Source: Pseudomonas sp. CBZ-4
GTDB taxonomy: Bacteria > Pseudomonadota > Gammaproteobacteria > Pseudomonadales > Pseudomonadaceae
Direction of reading: 5' to 3'
DNA: 64,000 nt
Assembly (NCBI RefSeq): GCF_000346755.1
Contig: NZ_ANNV01000101.1
Location: forward strand, 1 to 64,000
Part shown: one piece after another, positions 8,997 to 18,411 of the stretch
Numbering within the stretch: the first letter of the stretch is position 1
How the letters are laid out: each line of letters begins with the position of its first letter
Notes under the pieces: model-generated
Told to the model about the DNA's origin: nothing
What the model saw: the letters and a program-made list of their open reading frames with translations, nothing else
The model's database searches: none
Program-made: the position numbers and the translations under genes

Positions 8997-11411
8997 ATGG
9001 CACCCCAGATGATCCGTCCCAGCCTGCTGACCTTGGCCCTGGCCCTGGCCGTTATCGGCCAACCCGCCGTGGCCGAGGACAACACCCACGCTTTCGACCT
9101 GCCCGCTGCCGCCCTGGGCGACAGCCTCAGCCGCCTGTCCCGCGAGAGCGGGCGCACGTTGTCCGTCAACCCGGCGTTGCTGCAAGGGCGCCGCGCGGCG
9201 GCCGTCCACGGCCAGTTCACCGCCGAACAGGCCGTGCAGCAAGCGTTGGCCGGCAGCGGGTTGGGCTTGATCATCACCGAGAACGGCACCTGGAGCCTGT
9301 ACCTGCTGCCCGAGAGCGGCGCCCTGAACCTCGGCCCCACCAACATCACCGGGCAGTTGGCGGAAAATGCCTGGGGCCCGGTGGACGGTTACGTCGCCAC
9401 CCGCAGCGGCACCGCGACCAAGACCGACACGCCGATCATGGAAATCCCGCAGACCGTCAACGTGGTCACCGCCGACCAGATCGCCGTGCAAGGCTCACGC
9501 AACCTGACCCAGGCCTTACGCTACACGCCGGGCGTGGACACCAACGGCTACACCGACCGCAACACCATCGCCGATGAAGTCGCCAGCCGGGGTTTCGCGC
9601 CGACCTTGCTCTACCTCGACGGCGCCTACCTGCCGTACGCCGGCAGCCTCGGCGGCGCGCCGCAGATCGACCCCTACACCCTGGAGCGCATCGAAGTGCT
9701 CAAGGGCCCGGCCTCGGTGCTGTATGGGCAGAACCAGCCGGGCGGGATGATCAATATGGTCTCCAAGCGGCCCACCACCGAAGCCCGGCACCAGGTCAAA
9801 TTCGGCGTGGGCAGCTACGAACGGGTCAACGGCGCGCTGGATTTCAGCGGCCCGCTCGACGAGGCGAAAACCCTCAGTTACCGCTTGATCGCCCTGGCCC
9901 GCGACGGCAACGAGATGGTCGACCATGCCACCGACAGCCGCACCTTGCTCGCCCCCAGCCTGACCTGGGCACCGAATGACGACACCGCGCTGACCGTCTA
10001 CGCCCAGCTGCAGCGCGACAAATCCCTGGCCGACTACCAGGCGCTGCCGGCCATCGGCACGCTGTACCGCAACTCTCAAGGCAAGCGCATCGACCGCAAT
10101 ACCTTCCTCGGCGATTCGGACTGGAACAACTACATCCGCGATCAATACGTGCTGGGCTACGACTTCACCCACGCCTTCAGCGACAACCTCGAATACCGCC
10201 AGACCGCGCGCTACACCGACGTCAACGACCGCTACAAGGGCTTCTACCTGGGCGGCTTCGTGCGCCGCGCCGACAACAGCATCGACGACACCCGCGCCAC
10301 CCGCACCAAGCTCGACTGGAACCAGCACAATTCGGCCTACACCCTCGATAACAACCTGCAATTCAAGTTCGCCACCGGCGCCCTCGACCACACCTTGCTC
10401 ACCGGCGTCGATTACCGCCAGTTCACCCGCAAGTACCAGGGCTACAACCTGTACGGCGTGGAAATCATCGACCTGTATAACCCCACCAACTACCACACCC
10501 TCAGCCAACCCACGCTGACCACCAAGTGGGACAACACCATCAAGCAGACCGGCGTGTACGCCCAGGACCAGATCAAGCTCGACCGCTTTATCCTCACCGT
10601 CGGCCTGCGCGAAGACTGGGCCGAAGTGGAAAACCGCGACCTGCTGGCCAACAGCACCGAAGGCCACAAAGACAAGAAACTCACCCGACGCATCGGCCTG
10701 ACCTATCTCACCGACTTCGGCCTGGCGCCCTACGTCAGCTACGCCGAATCGTTCTTTCCCACCATTGGCAGCGAGGCGCCGCAGCGCGGTGGTTCGCCGT
10801 TCAAACCGGTGGAGGGCGAGCAGTACGAAGCGGGGGTCAAATACCAGCCCAACGACAGCGCGTTGTTTACGCTGGCGGTGTTCCAGATCAAGCAGAAAAA
10901 CGTGCTGACCGGTGACCTGGAGTATCAGGAATACCAGCTGCAAGCCGGCGAAGTGCGCTCACGGGGCGTCGAGTTTGAAGGCAAGGCGCGTGTGGGGCAG
11001 GTGGAGTGGATCGGCGCCGTGTCCTACCTGGACTCGTTCTACACCAAGAGCAACTACGGCGAGGAGGGCAACCGCAACGAATCCCAGGCGCCTTGGACCG
11101 CCAGCACCTGGGTCGATTACCACTTTGCCGGCGACGCCTTGGCCGGCCTGACCGTGGGCGGCGGCGCGCGCTATACCGGCAAGAAATACGGCAACTCGGC
11201 CAACACCTTCAAGACACCGTCGTTTGTGGTGTATGACACCACCCTCAGCTACGACCTCGGCCGTGTCAGCCCCACCCTTAAAGGCGCAGAAGCCAGCCTG
11301 AACGTGCAGAACGTGTTTGATCGTGAGTACGTGTCGGCGTGCAACTACGCGTTTGGTTGCTACTACGGACAAGAACGCACAGCATCAGTAGAAGTGTCCT
11401 ACGACTGGTAA
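8997..11411 (+). CDS. TonB-dependent receptor, FhuA/FoxA-like, with signalling domain (unit 2)
   Basis: An 804-residue outer-membrane transporter. It has a signal peptide (ending near AVAEDN), an STN signalling domain (about 32-105, FDLPAAALGDSLSRLS), a plug with MEIPQTVNVVTADQI and TLERIEVLKGPASVLYGQNQ, and a barrel ending VEVSYDW. The plug wording and the paired cysteines near the C-terminus (ACNYAFGCYYGQERT) are typical of the ferrichrome/ferrioxamine receptor class, so a hydroxamate siderophore is the likely substrate; this is inferred from family resemblance. Start 8997 is used; a second ATG at 9009 is equally possible. Expression should depend on the adjacent sigma factor. Confidence 0.86.
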   Translation: MAPQMIRPSLLTLALALAVIGQPAVAEDNTHAFDLPAAALGDSLSRLSRESGRTLSVNPALLQGRRAAAVHGQFTAEQAVQQALAGSGLGLIITENGTWSLYLLPESGALNLGPTNITGQLAENAWGPVDGYVATRSGTATKTDTPIMEIPQTVNVVTADQIAVQGSRNLTQALRYTPGVDTNGYTDRNTIADEVASRGFAPTLLYLDGAYLPYAGSLGGAPQIDPYTLERIEVLKGPASVLYGQNQPGGMINMVSKRPTTEARHQVKFGVGSYERVNGALDFSGPLDEAKTLSYRLIALARDGNEMVDHATDSRTLLAPSLTWAPNDDTALTVYAQLQRDKSLADYQALPAIGTLYRNSQGKRIDRNTFLGDSDWNNYIRDQYVLGYDFTHAFSDNLEYRQTARYTDVNDRYKGFYLGGFVRRADNSIDDTRATRTKLDWNQHNSAYTLDNNLQFKFATGALDHTLLTGVDYRQFTRKYQGYNLYGVEIIDLYNPTNYHTLSQPTLTTKWDNTIKQTGVYAQDQIKLDRFILTVGLREDWAEVENRDLLANSTEGHKDKKLTRRIGLTYLTDFGLAPYVSYAESFFPTIGSEAPQRGGSPFKPVEGEQYEAGVKYQPNDSALFTLAVFQIKQKNVLTGDLEYQEYQLQAGEVRSRGVEFEGKARVGQVEWIGAVSYLDSFYTKSNYGEEGNRNESQAPWTASTWVDYHFAGDALAGLTVGGGARYTGKKYGNSANTFKTPSFVVYDTTLSYDLGRVSPTLKGAEASLNVQNVFDREYVSACNYAFGCYYGQERTASVEVSYDW

Positions 11412-11416
11412 AACCA

Positions 11417-11524
11417 CTGTGGCGAGGGAGCTTGCTCCCGCTGGGCCGCGAAGCGGCCCCCGCTCTTTGTTCAAAAAGCTGGGACTGCTGCGCAGTCCAA
11501 CGGGAGCAAGCTCCCTCGCCACAG
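11417..11524. repeat. REP pair in inverted orientation
   Basis: A Pseudomonas REP-type palindrome (CTGTGGCGAGGGAGCTTGCT at its left end) is followed about 40 bp on by its inverse complement ending CTCCCTCGCCACAG. The first 50 bases are identical to 16343-16392. It lies between convergent receptor genes and may act as a terminator or gyrase/IHF site. Confidence 0.85.
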
Positions 11525-11559
11525 GTTACTGTTTACTCTTCAACTGTTGCCGCAACGCC

Positions 11560-13785
11560 TTAGAAATCCACCGACGCCGACAACTTGGCCACCCGTGGAT
11601 CACCCTGGCTCAGGAATCCACCTTGCGCCGATTCCCAATACTTGGCATTGGCAACGTTTTCCACGGTCGCGCCTACAGTGACATCCCGCTGCGCCACCTT
11701 GAAGTTGTAGCGCGCCCCCACATCGAAGCGGTTCCACGCCGGCAGGCTGAGGTTGTTGGCCGCATCCGCGTACTGGCCACCGGTACGCAGCATGCGCCCA
11801 TTGAGGCTCACACCTTGCAGGCCCGGCACATCCCAATCCACCCCGGCGTTGAGCTGGAACGAAGGCACGCCGATGGCACGGTTGCCATCGTTGGCGCCGT
11901 TTTGCGTGTCCTTGAGTTCGGTCTTCATCACCGTCACACCGCCGAGCAAACGCAGGCCGCTGACCGGTTCGCCGAACACGTTGAGCTCCACGCCCTTGTT
12001 GATTTGCAAGCCTTCGCGCACGTAGCGCGCAGTGGTCGCATCGACGACTTCGGAGTAACCGGCCCCCGGCTGTTCGATACGGTAAACACCCAGCGTGGCG
12101 CCGTAGGTGCCCATATCGACCTTGACGCCCGCTTCAATCTGCTTGGAGCGTGCGGGTGCATAGGCTTGGCCGCCGCCGATGATCGTCCGTTCACCCAGTT
12201 TCAGCGGCGACGTCGGCCCCTGGGCCAAGCCTTCGATGCGGTTGGCGTACACCGACACATGCTCCCACGGCTTGAACACCAGGCCGTAGACCGGCGTGGT
12301 GATCGACTCGTCATAGTTCGCCGTGCGCGTGCCGCTCGCGTAGTTGTAACCCTGCACCACCATCTGCTGGCGACGGGCGCCAACGGTCACCAACAAGCGG
12401 TCATCGAAGAAACCAAAGGTGTCGGAAACCGCCGCGCTGCGCACAAAAGTCTTCGCGGTAATTTCCGGGTCGCTGAAGTCCGTGCCCGGGGTGTTGCGTG
12501 GGTTGTTCAAGGCCGGCGGCGCGCCGGTCACCGGGTTGTAGATATTGGTGGTGGTCTTGCCGCTGGCAAACACATAAGCGTTGCGCGCCTGGGTCCAGGT
12601 CCCGGCCAGGCCGAAGTTGAGGCGATGGCTCACCGCACCGGTCTGGAACTTGCCGTTCAGGCCCGTCATCAGGCTGCTGTTGTCTTCTTCGTGGGCGATG
12701 GTCGAACCGCTGGCGGTGGCGTTGCCGAGGTTGTCGGTGAGGGTTACCGACGAGTAACGCCCCATTTCACGAGTGTGCTTGACCCCGCCTGCCGCGTACG
12801 CCGTCCAGGTGTCGTTCAGGTCGTACTCGGCACGCAGCATGCCCAGGGTGTCTTCCAGGTTGGTACTGCTCCAGCTCGGCGCGTAGTTGGTGTCAGCCGA
12901 CGGCGCATCCGGGATGTGGGTGGCGGTGCCGGTGAAGACCGAGTTGCGCCCACCGTTGATATGCTCCTTCTGGTACACAAAGTCGCCGGACACACGCAAC
13001 GCATCGCCACGGTAGTCCAGGCCCACCGCAAACAGCTTGGAACGCTGGTTTTCATCATCGATGCCGGTATCGCCTTCGCGTTGGGACAGGTTCACCCGCG
13101 CGCCAAACTGATGGTCTTCACCAAAGCGCTGGCCAATGTCCAAGTGCTCGCCCACGCGGCCATCGCTGCTGATGTCGGTGCTCAAGCGGCGCAACGGCAG
13201 GTCATCGGCGCGCTTGGGTTGCAGGTTCACGCCGCCGCCAATCCCCGAACCGGTGGGGCTCACGCCGTTGATAAAGGCATTCGGGCCCTTGAACACTTCA
13301 ACCCGTTCCAGGGCGTCGGTGGAGATGATCTGGCGCGGCAGGATGCCGTACAGGCCGTTGTAGGACATATCGTCGCCATTCAGGGGCAAGCCGCGAATCA
13401 TGAAGGTCTGCGCCTGGTTGGCATACCCCGACGCCTGGCGCACGGACGAGTCATTGAGCAGCACATCGCCGACGGTTTCGGCCTGCTGGTCGCGGATCAG
13501 TTTCTCGGTGTAGGAGGACATGCTGAACGGCACGTCCATGATGTCCTGGTTGCCCAGCACCCCCAACTGGCCACCGCGTGCCACCTGGCCGCCGGCGTAC
13601 ACCGGGGGCAGGGCGCTTGGCGCGGGCGCGTCGGCGCTGATGTTGGTGGCGCCCAATTCCAGGGTGTTGCCGTCCTGACGGTTGTTCGCATCCTGCGGGG
13701 TGGCTGGGGTGGCGGCATGAGCAGTGATGCTCAGGGAGCAGCACAGGGCGAGCAGGGTCGGACGAAACGGAATAGGGAAGGGCAT
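11560..13785 (-). CDS. TonB-dependent siderophore receptor without signalling domain
   Basis: A 741-residue outer-membrane receptor. The signal peptide (TLLALCCSLSITAHAA) leads straight to a TonB-box region and plug (MDVPFSMSSYTEKLIRDQQA; ALERVEVFKGPNAFINGVSP), with no STN domain. The barrel ends KLSASVDF. Without STN and without fecI/fecR partners it should be controlled directly by iron through the Fur-like box at 13854-13875. It resembles the FcuA-like branch of ferric hydroxamate receptors, but the ligand is not assignable. The start at 13785 (MPFPIPF) is chosen because it opens a proper signal peptide; the frame upstream to 14049 would run through the Fur box. Confidence 0.85.
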   Translation of the reverse strand: MPFPIPFRPTLLALCCSLSITAHAATPATPQDANNRQDGNTLELGATNISADAPAPSALPPVYAGGQVARGGQLGVLGNQDIMDVPFSMSSYTEKLIRDQQAETVGDVLLNDSSVRQASGYANQAQTFMIRGLPLNGDDMSYNGLYGILPRQIISTDALERVEVFKGPNAFINGVSPTGSGIGGGVNLQPKRADDLPLRRLSTDISSDGRVGEHLDIGQRFGEDHQFGARVNLSQREGDTGIDDENQRSKLFAVGLDYRGDALRVSGDFVYQKEHINGGRNSVFTGTATHIPDAPSADTNYAPSWSSTNLEDTLGMLRAEYDLNDTWTAYAAGGVKHTREMGRYSSVTLTDNLGNATASGSTIAHEEDNSSLMTGLNGKFQTGAVSHRLNFGLAGTWTQARNAYVFASGKTTTNIYNPVTGAPPALNNPRNTPGTDFSDPEITAKTFVRSAAVSDTFGFFDDRLLVTVGARRQQMVVQGYNYASGTRTANYDESITTPVYGLVFKPWEHVSVYANRIEGLAQGPTSPLKLGERTIIGGGQAYAPARSKQIEAGVKVDMGTYGATLGVYRIEQPGAGYSEVVDATTARYVREGLQINKGVELNVFGEPVSGLRLLGGVTVMKTELKDTQNGANDGNRAIGVPSFQLNAGVDWDVPGLQGVSLNGRMLRTGGQYADAANNLSLPAWNRFDVGARYNFKVAQRDVTVGATVENVANAKYWESAQGGFLSQGDPRVAKLSASVDF

Positions 13786-13853
13786 GGGCGATCCAGTGAG
13801 GAAAAGGGCAACAAACGTTGCGCGTCCTCGCTGCGCGGATACGACTCCGGTGC

Positions 13854-13875
13854 GAATGATAGTGATTGTTATTAA
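13854..13875. promoter_or_regulatory. Fur box for the stand-alone receptor
   Basis: GAATGATAGTGATTGTTATT followed by AA contains good Fur half sites. It lies about 70 bp upstream of the leftward receptor start at 13785, between that gene and the divergent polB. Confidence 0.7.
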
Positions 13876-13966
13876 CGTCACGCAACAAATATTTACTTTC
13901 GCGGTCTGCGTGCCCACATAGCCGAGTAGAATCACGCCCTGATAGCGATTCCTGAGGTGCGGTACG

Positions 13967-16324
13967 GTGGATTTACAGCAGGGTTTTGTCCTGACCCGGC
14001 ATTGGCGCGACACCCCGGCGGGCACGGAGGTCAGCTTCTGGCTGGCCACCGATCAAGGCCCACGGCTTGTACGCCTCCCCGTGCAGACCTCGGTGATGTT
14101 CATCCCCGAAGCCCACCGCAAGCCGCTCGACTGGCTGCTCAAGGGCGAGCGCGAGATCGAACTGCGCCCGCTGGAGCTGTTGGACTTCCACCACCGCAAG
14201 GTCCTCGGCCTCTACACCCGCCAGCACCGCCAGGCAATGGACGTGGAAAAACGCCTGCGCGCCGCCGGTGTCGACGTCTACGAAGGCGACGTACGCCCGC
14301 CCGAGCGCTACATGATGGAACGCTTCATCACCGCGCCCGTGTGGTTTGGCGGCACGCCGGATGCCAACGGCGTGTTGACCGATGCGCAAATGAAACCCGC
14401 GCCCGACTACCGCCCGGCGCTCAAACTGGTGTCCCTGGACATCGAGACCACCGCCAAGGGCGAGCTCTATTCCATCGCCCTCGAAGGCTGCGGCGAGCGC
14501 CAGGTGTACATGCTCGGCCCGCCGAACCAGACCACGGCGGTGGACTTCAAGCTCGACTACTGCGACACCCGCGCCCAACTGCTAGAACGCCTCAACCACT
14601 GGCTGGCCACCTTTGATCCCGATGCGATCATCGGCTGGAACGTGGTGCAGTTCGACCTGCGCGTGCTCCACGAACACGCCCAGCGCCTCAACGTGCCGCT
14701 GCTGCTCGGGCGTGGCGGCGAGGCCATGACCTGGCGCGAACACGGCAGCCGCAACCACTACTTCGCCGCAGCGGCGGGGCGCTTGATCATCGACGGCATC
14801 GAGGGCCTGCGTTCGGCGACCTGGAGCTTCGAATCCTTCAGCCTGGAAAACGTCGCGCAAACCCTGCTCGGCGAAGGCAAGGACATCTCCACGCCGTACC
14901 AGCGCATGGACGAAATCAACCGCATGTTCGCCGAGGACAAGCCCGCCCTGGCGCGCTACAACCTCAAGGACTGCGAACTGGTCACGCGGATTTTCGCCAA
15001 GACCGAACTGCTCACCTTCCTGCTCGAACGCGCCAGCGTCACCGGCTTGCCGGCCGACCGCAACGGCGGCTCGGTCGCCGCGTTCACCCACCTGTACATG
15101 CCGCTGATGCACCGCCAGGGTTTCGTCGCGCCGAACCTGGGGGACAAACCGCCCCAGGCCAGCCCCGGCGGATTTGTCATGGACTCGCGCCCCGGCCTCT
15201 ACGAATCGGTGCTGGTGCTCGACTACAAAAGCCTCTACCCGTCGATCATCCGCAGCTTCCTGATCGACCCGGTGGGCCTGATCGAAGGCCTCAAATACCC
15301 CGACGACAGCCAGTCGGTGGAAGGCTTTCGCGGCGCGCGTTTCTCGCGCACCCGGCACTGCTTGCCGGCCATCGTCGCGCGGGTGTCCGAGGGCCGCGAA
15401 GAAGCCAAGCGCGAACACAACGCGCCGTTGTCCCAGGCGCTGAAAATCATCATGAACGCCTTCTACGGCGTGCTCGGCTCCAGCGGTTGCCGCTTCTTCG
15501 ACACGCGGCTGGCGTCGTCGATCACGATGCGCGGGCACCAGATCATGCGCCAGACCCGCGCGCTGGTCGAAGCCCAGGGTTATGAGGTGATCTACGGCGA
15601 CACCGACTCCACCTTCGTCTGGCTCGGCAGTGCCCATTCCCAGGAAGACGCCGGGCGCATCGGCCGCGCCTTGGTGCAGCACGTCAACGACTGGTGGCGC
15701 GAGCACCTGCGCAGCGAGTTCGGCCTGCAAAGCGCCCTGGAACTGCAATACGAAACCCACTTCAGCCGCTTCCTCATGCCGACCATTCGCGGCGCCGAGG
15801 AGGGCAGCAAAAAACGCTACGCCGGCCTGGTGACGCACAGCGATGGCCGCGAAGAAATGGTCTACAAAGGTCTGGAAACCGTGCGCAGCGACTGGTCGCC
15901 CCTGGCCCGCCAGTTCCAGCAGGAACTCTACCAGCGCATCTTCCATCGCCAGCCGCACCAGGACTACATCCGCGACTACGTGCAGCGCACCTTGAGTGGC
16001 GAATTCGACGAACTGCTCATCTACCGCAAGCGCCTGCGCCGACAGCTGGACGACTACGAACGCAACGTGCCACCCCACGTGCGCGCTGCGCGCCTGGCGG
16101 ATGACTACAACGACCGCCTCGGGCGTCCGCGCCAGTACCAGCGCGGAGGCTGGATCAGCTACGTGATCACGGTCAACGGCCCGGAACCCCTGGAAACCCG
16201 CCAGGCGCCTATCGACTACGATCACTATGTCACTCGCCAACTACAGCCCGTCGCCGATGCCATCCTGCCGTTCGTGAACGATGATTTCAGCACCCTGGTC
16301 GGCGGCCAGATGGGCCTGTTCTAA
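13967..16324 (+). CDS. polB: DNA polymerase II (family B)
   Basis: A 785-residue family-B DNA polymerase with 3'-5' exonuclease activity, used in DNA repair and replication restart. Exonuclease motifs: [10 protein letters not shown] (Exo I, about 153), [15 protein letters not shown] (Exo II, about 222) and [13 protein letters not shown] (Exo III). Polymerase motifs: [13 protein letters not shown] (motif A), [15 protein letters not shown] (motif B) and [11 protein letters not shown] (motif C). All catalytic aspartates are present and the length matches Pol II. The GTG at 13967 follows a CCTGAGG ribosome site. No SOS (LexA) box of the CTGT-N8-ACAG type is visible upstream. Confidence 0.95.
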   Translation: MDLQQGFVLTRHWRDTPAGTEVSFWLATDQGPRLVRLPVQTSVMFIPEAHRKPLDWLLKGEREIELRPLELLDFHHRKVLGLYTRQHRQAMDVEKRLRAAGVDVYEGDVRPPERYMMERFITAPVWFGGTPDANGVLTDAQMKPAPDYRPALKLVSLDIETTAKGELYSIALEGCGERQVYMLGPPNQTTAVDFKLDYCDTRAQLLERLNHWLATFDPDAIIGWNVVQFDLRVLHEHAQRLNVPLLLGRGGEAMTWREHGSRNHYFAAAAGRLIIDGIEGLRSATWSFESFSLENVAQTLLGEGKDISTPYQRMDEINRMFAEDKPALARYNLKDCELVTRIFAKTELLTFLLERASVTGLPADRNGGSVAAFTHLYMPLMHRQGFVAPNLGDKPPQASPGGFVMDSRPGLYESVLVLDYKSLYPSIIRSFLIDPVGLIEGLKYPDDSQSVEGFRGARFSRTRHCLPAIVARVSEGREEAKREHNAPLSQALKIIMNAFYGVLGSSGCRFFDTRLASSITMRGHQIMRQTRALVEAQGYEVIYGDTDSTFVWLGSAHSQEDAGRIGRALVQHVNDWWREHLRSEFGLQSALELQYETHFSRFLMPTIRGAEEGSKKRYAGLVTHSDGREEMVYKGLETVRSDWSPLARQFQQELYQRIFHRQPHQDYIRDYVQRTLSGEFDELLIYRKRLRRQLDDYERNVPPHVRAARLADDYNDRLGRPRQYQRGGWISYVITVNGPEPLETRQAPIDYDHYVTRQLQPVADAILPFVNDDFSTLVGGQMGLF

Positions 16325-16342
16325 CCACGGATATAAAATCAC

Positions 16343-16392
16343 CTGTGGCGAGGGAGCTTGCTCCCGCTGGGCCGCGAAGCGGCCCCCGCTCT
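16343..16392. repeat. REP element, single copy
   Basis: Fifty bases identical to the left half of the REP pair at 11417. It lies between polB and the GST-like gene and generates a spurious in-frame N-terminal extension of the latter. Confidence 0.85.
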
Positions 16393-16419
16393 CGCACCAT
16401 TCCCCCGGAGGGACCGCTT

Positions 16420-17052
16420 ATGTACACGCTCTACGGCATCGACGAATCCGGCTCGTGCATGATCGAAATCGCCCTGCAACGTTGCGCGGTGCCCTGGCGC
16501 CGAATCGACGCCGCATCATGGGCAGAGGGCGCCGGCAGTGATGAACTGGCGCGCATCAACCCGCTCAAGCAAGTGCCCACCTTGCTCACGCCCGATGGCC
16601 AGGTGCTGACTGAAAGCGCAGCGATCCTGATCCACCTCGGCCTGGAATTTCCAGCCGCTGAATTGCTGGCCGGCAACCGCGCGCAGATCATTCGCGGGCT
16701 GGTGTACATCGCCGCCAATTGCTACTCGGCCATCGGCATCATCGACTACCCGCAACGCTGGCTCGGCAACGTCAACGAAACCGTGCAGGCGCAACTGGTC
16801 ACCGGCACCCGGCGCTATCTGCACCAGGCCTGGGTGGTGTTTGCCGATCAGTTTGCCGGGCAGTTGTTTGCCTCCAACGACACGCCGAATGCACTGGGCT
16901 TGATGGCGGCGGCGGTGTCGCGCTGGGATGAGTCGCGGGAGGCCCTGAACGGCCTGGCCCCGGGCTTTGCCCAGAGCCTGGCGCAGGTGGACGCCGATCC
17001 CGTTGTAGCGCCCGTGTTTGCGCGGCATTGGCCGGACTGGAGGGTCTCATGA
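16420..17052 (+). CDS. Glutathione S-transferase family protein
   Basis: A 210-residue GST-fold protein. The N-terminal thioredoxin-like domain starts MYTLYGIDESGSCMIEIAL and includes the cis-proline motif KQVPTLL and TESAAILIHL (glutathione-binding Glu-Ser). The C-terminal helical domain is shorter and divergent. The substrate is unknown; relatives conjugate or reduce electrophiles in the cytoplasm. ATG 16420 has a CCGGAGGG ribosome site. The frame upstream is open only because it reads through a REP element. It lies downstream of polB, probably as an independent gene. Confidence 0.78.
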   Translation: MYTLYGIDESGSCMIEIALQRCAVPWRRIDAASWAEGAGSDELARINPLKQVPTLLTPDGQVLTESAAILIHLGLEFPAAELLAGNRAQIIRGLVYIAANCYSAIGIIDYPQRWLGNVNETVQAQLVTGTRRYLHQAWVVFADQFAGQLFASNDTPNALGLMAAAVSRWDESREALNGLAPGFAQSLAQVDADPVVAPVFARHWPDWRVS

Positions 17053-17217
17053 TGTTTCCGCAATCAGTGGAAACAATCACCGCGCAGGCGCCTCAAGCCC
17101 TTGCGTAGCGGGCGTCCTGACCTACGCTTTCTTAAAGTGGTGTAGGAATCATCCTTGAATTTGACTGTCGCAGACATGAAACTCAAGAACCCTGCACGGA
17201 ATTAGAAGGAGGTGCGC

Positions 17218-17793
17218 ATGCTCATCCGGTCGCTGACCCTGGCTACCTTGATGGTTTTTACGGGGCCGCTGTTGGCCGCTGATGATACCAACCCACTCAA
17301 GCAGGACGTGGGCAAAGCCCGTCCGCTGATCGTGGTGGAGCTTGATTCCGGTAACGCCACCTTGACCACGCTCAAGAAGCAACTCGACGAGGCTGCCAAC
17401 AAGCAAGCCTTCGAAGCACGCAGCATGGTGTTCTACACCGTGAAGTTCGGCAGTATCGGCGCCGAAGGGGAGAAGTTCGCCAAGGACGCGAAGGACAACA
17501 AGAAACTCACGCCGCCAGAAACCAACGCCCTGATCCGCGCCCTCAAACTGGGTGCTGGCAGCGGTACCAAGGTCATCCTGGTGGGCAAGGACGGCGAGAA
17601 GAAACTCGAAAAGACCGTGCCACCGGACACCCTCGACCTGAAGGAATTCTTCAGCACCATCGACCAGATGCCCATGGCGGAAAAAGAAACCGCCGCCGCC
17701 GCAGAACCCGAACCGGCCGCACCGGCACCCGCCAAAGGCGCCAAACCGGCCAAGGCCGGCAGCAAGCCTGCGCCGCAACAACTGGACGATTGA
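17218..17793 (+). CDS. DUF4174 secreted protein
   Basis: A 191-residue exported protein. It has a signal peptide (ending near LLAADD), then a DUF4174-like thioredoxin-fold domain (PLIVVELDSG, FEARSMVFYTVKFG, TKVILVGKDGEKK, TVPPDTLDLKEFFSTIDQMP). The low-complexity C-terminal tail is rich in Ala, Pro, Lys and Glu (about 160-191) and is probably disordered. No catalytic cysteine is present, so a redox role is unlikely. AGAAGGAGG overlaps an upstream GTG (17212), so ATG 17218 is the likely start. The function is unknown. Confidence 0.75.
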   Translation: MLIRSLTLATLMVFTGPLLAADDTNPLKQDVGKARPLIVVELDSGNATLTTLKKQLDEAANKQAFEARSMVFYTVKFGSIGAEGEKFAKDAKDNKKLTPPETNALIRALKLGAGSGTKVILVGKDGEKKLEKTVPPDTLDLKEFFSTIDQMPMAEKETAAAAEPEPAAPAPAKGAKPAKAGSKPAPQQLDD

Positions 17794-17801
17794 CCCACGC
17801 C

Positions 17802-17826
17802 AGGAGCCGGTTCCCCCCCGGCTCCT
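17802..17826 (+). terminator. Terminator-like hairpin
   Basis: AGGAGCCGG and CCGGCTCCT form a perfect 9-bp stem right after the DUF4174 stop. It lacks a T-run, so it may be rho-assisted or only stabilising. Confidence 0.45.
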
Positions 17827-17849
17827 ACCGCAGACACCTTGCGAAACAT

Positions 17850-17868
17850 ATGATAACCGTTATCATTT
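17850..17868. promoter_or_regulatory. Fur box upstream of sigma factor gene (unit 3)
   Basis: ATGATAACCGTTATCATTT is a near-perfect palindrome with GATAA/TTATC half sites, 28 bp before the sigma ATG. Confidence 0.78.
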
Positions 17869-17895
17869 GCGCATCATTCCTTGTGCGCGCCTCCC

Positions 17896-18411
17896 ATGTC
17901 GTCGACTCCTGCGGTAAGCCCCACTGACCTGGCCACCCTCTACCAGCAGCAACACCGTTGGTTGCAGCAATGGCTGTGGCGTCGCCTGAATTGCTCGCAG
18001 AGTGCCGCCGACCTGGCCCAGGACACGTTCCTGCGCTTGCTGGCGAAGAATCAGGCGATCGAAGTGCAGGCGCCGCGCAGTTTTCTGGCGAAGGTGGCGC
18101 AGAGCGTGCTGTCCAACCACTTCCGTCGGCAAAAGCTCGAACGGGCCTACTTGCAGGCCCTGGCCCTGTTGCCGGAAGAAGCCGCCCCCAGCGCCGAAAC
18201 CCAATGGATCCTGCTGGAAACCCTCACCGCCCTCGACGAAGTGCTCAGCCGCCTGGCCTTGCCGGTGCGCCAGGCGTTCCTCTGGTCGCAGCTCGACGGC
18301 CTCAGCCATGGCGAGATTGCCCAGCGCCTCGGCGCCAGCATCGCCACGGTCAAGCGCTACATCATCAAGGCCGGCGCGCACTGCATCCTGCTGGACAGCC
18401 AGCAACCATGA
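17896..18411 (+). CDS. ECF sigma factor, FecI type (unit 3)
   Basis: A 171-residue iron-starvation sigma factor. Region 2: SAADLAQDTFLRLLAKN and HFRRQKLERAYLQAL. Region 4: EIAQRLGASIATVKRYIIKA. ATG 17896 gives MSSTPAVSPTDLATLYQQQH, aligned with the other FecI-type starts. Its TGA overlaps the next ATG (ATGA). It is expected to transcribe the receptor gene at 19441 after release from its FecR partner. Confidence 0.88.
   Translation: MSSTPAVSPTDLATLYQQQHRWLQQWLWRRLNCSQSAADLAQDTFLRLLAKNQAIEVQAPRSFLAKVAQSVLSNHFRRQKLERAYLQALALLPEEAAPSAETQWILLETLTALDEVLSRLALPVRQAFLWSQLDGLSHGEIAQRLGASIATVKRYIIKAGAHCILLDSQQP

Noticed and set aside
11419..13875. Long plus-strand open frame of 818 codons opposite the stand-alone receptor
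   Set aside because: It is the GC-rich antisense shadow of a clear TonB receptor and begins inside a REP element; its composition is not protein-like.
16345..16419. N-terminal extension of the GST-like protein
   Set aside because: The extra residues are encoded by a REP element and the same peptide arises from the REP at 11417. A good ribosome site precedes ATG 16420.
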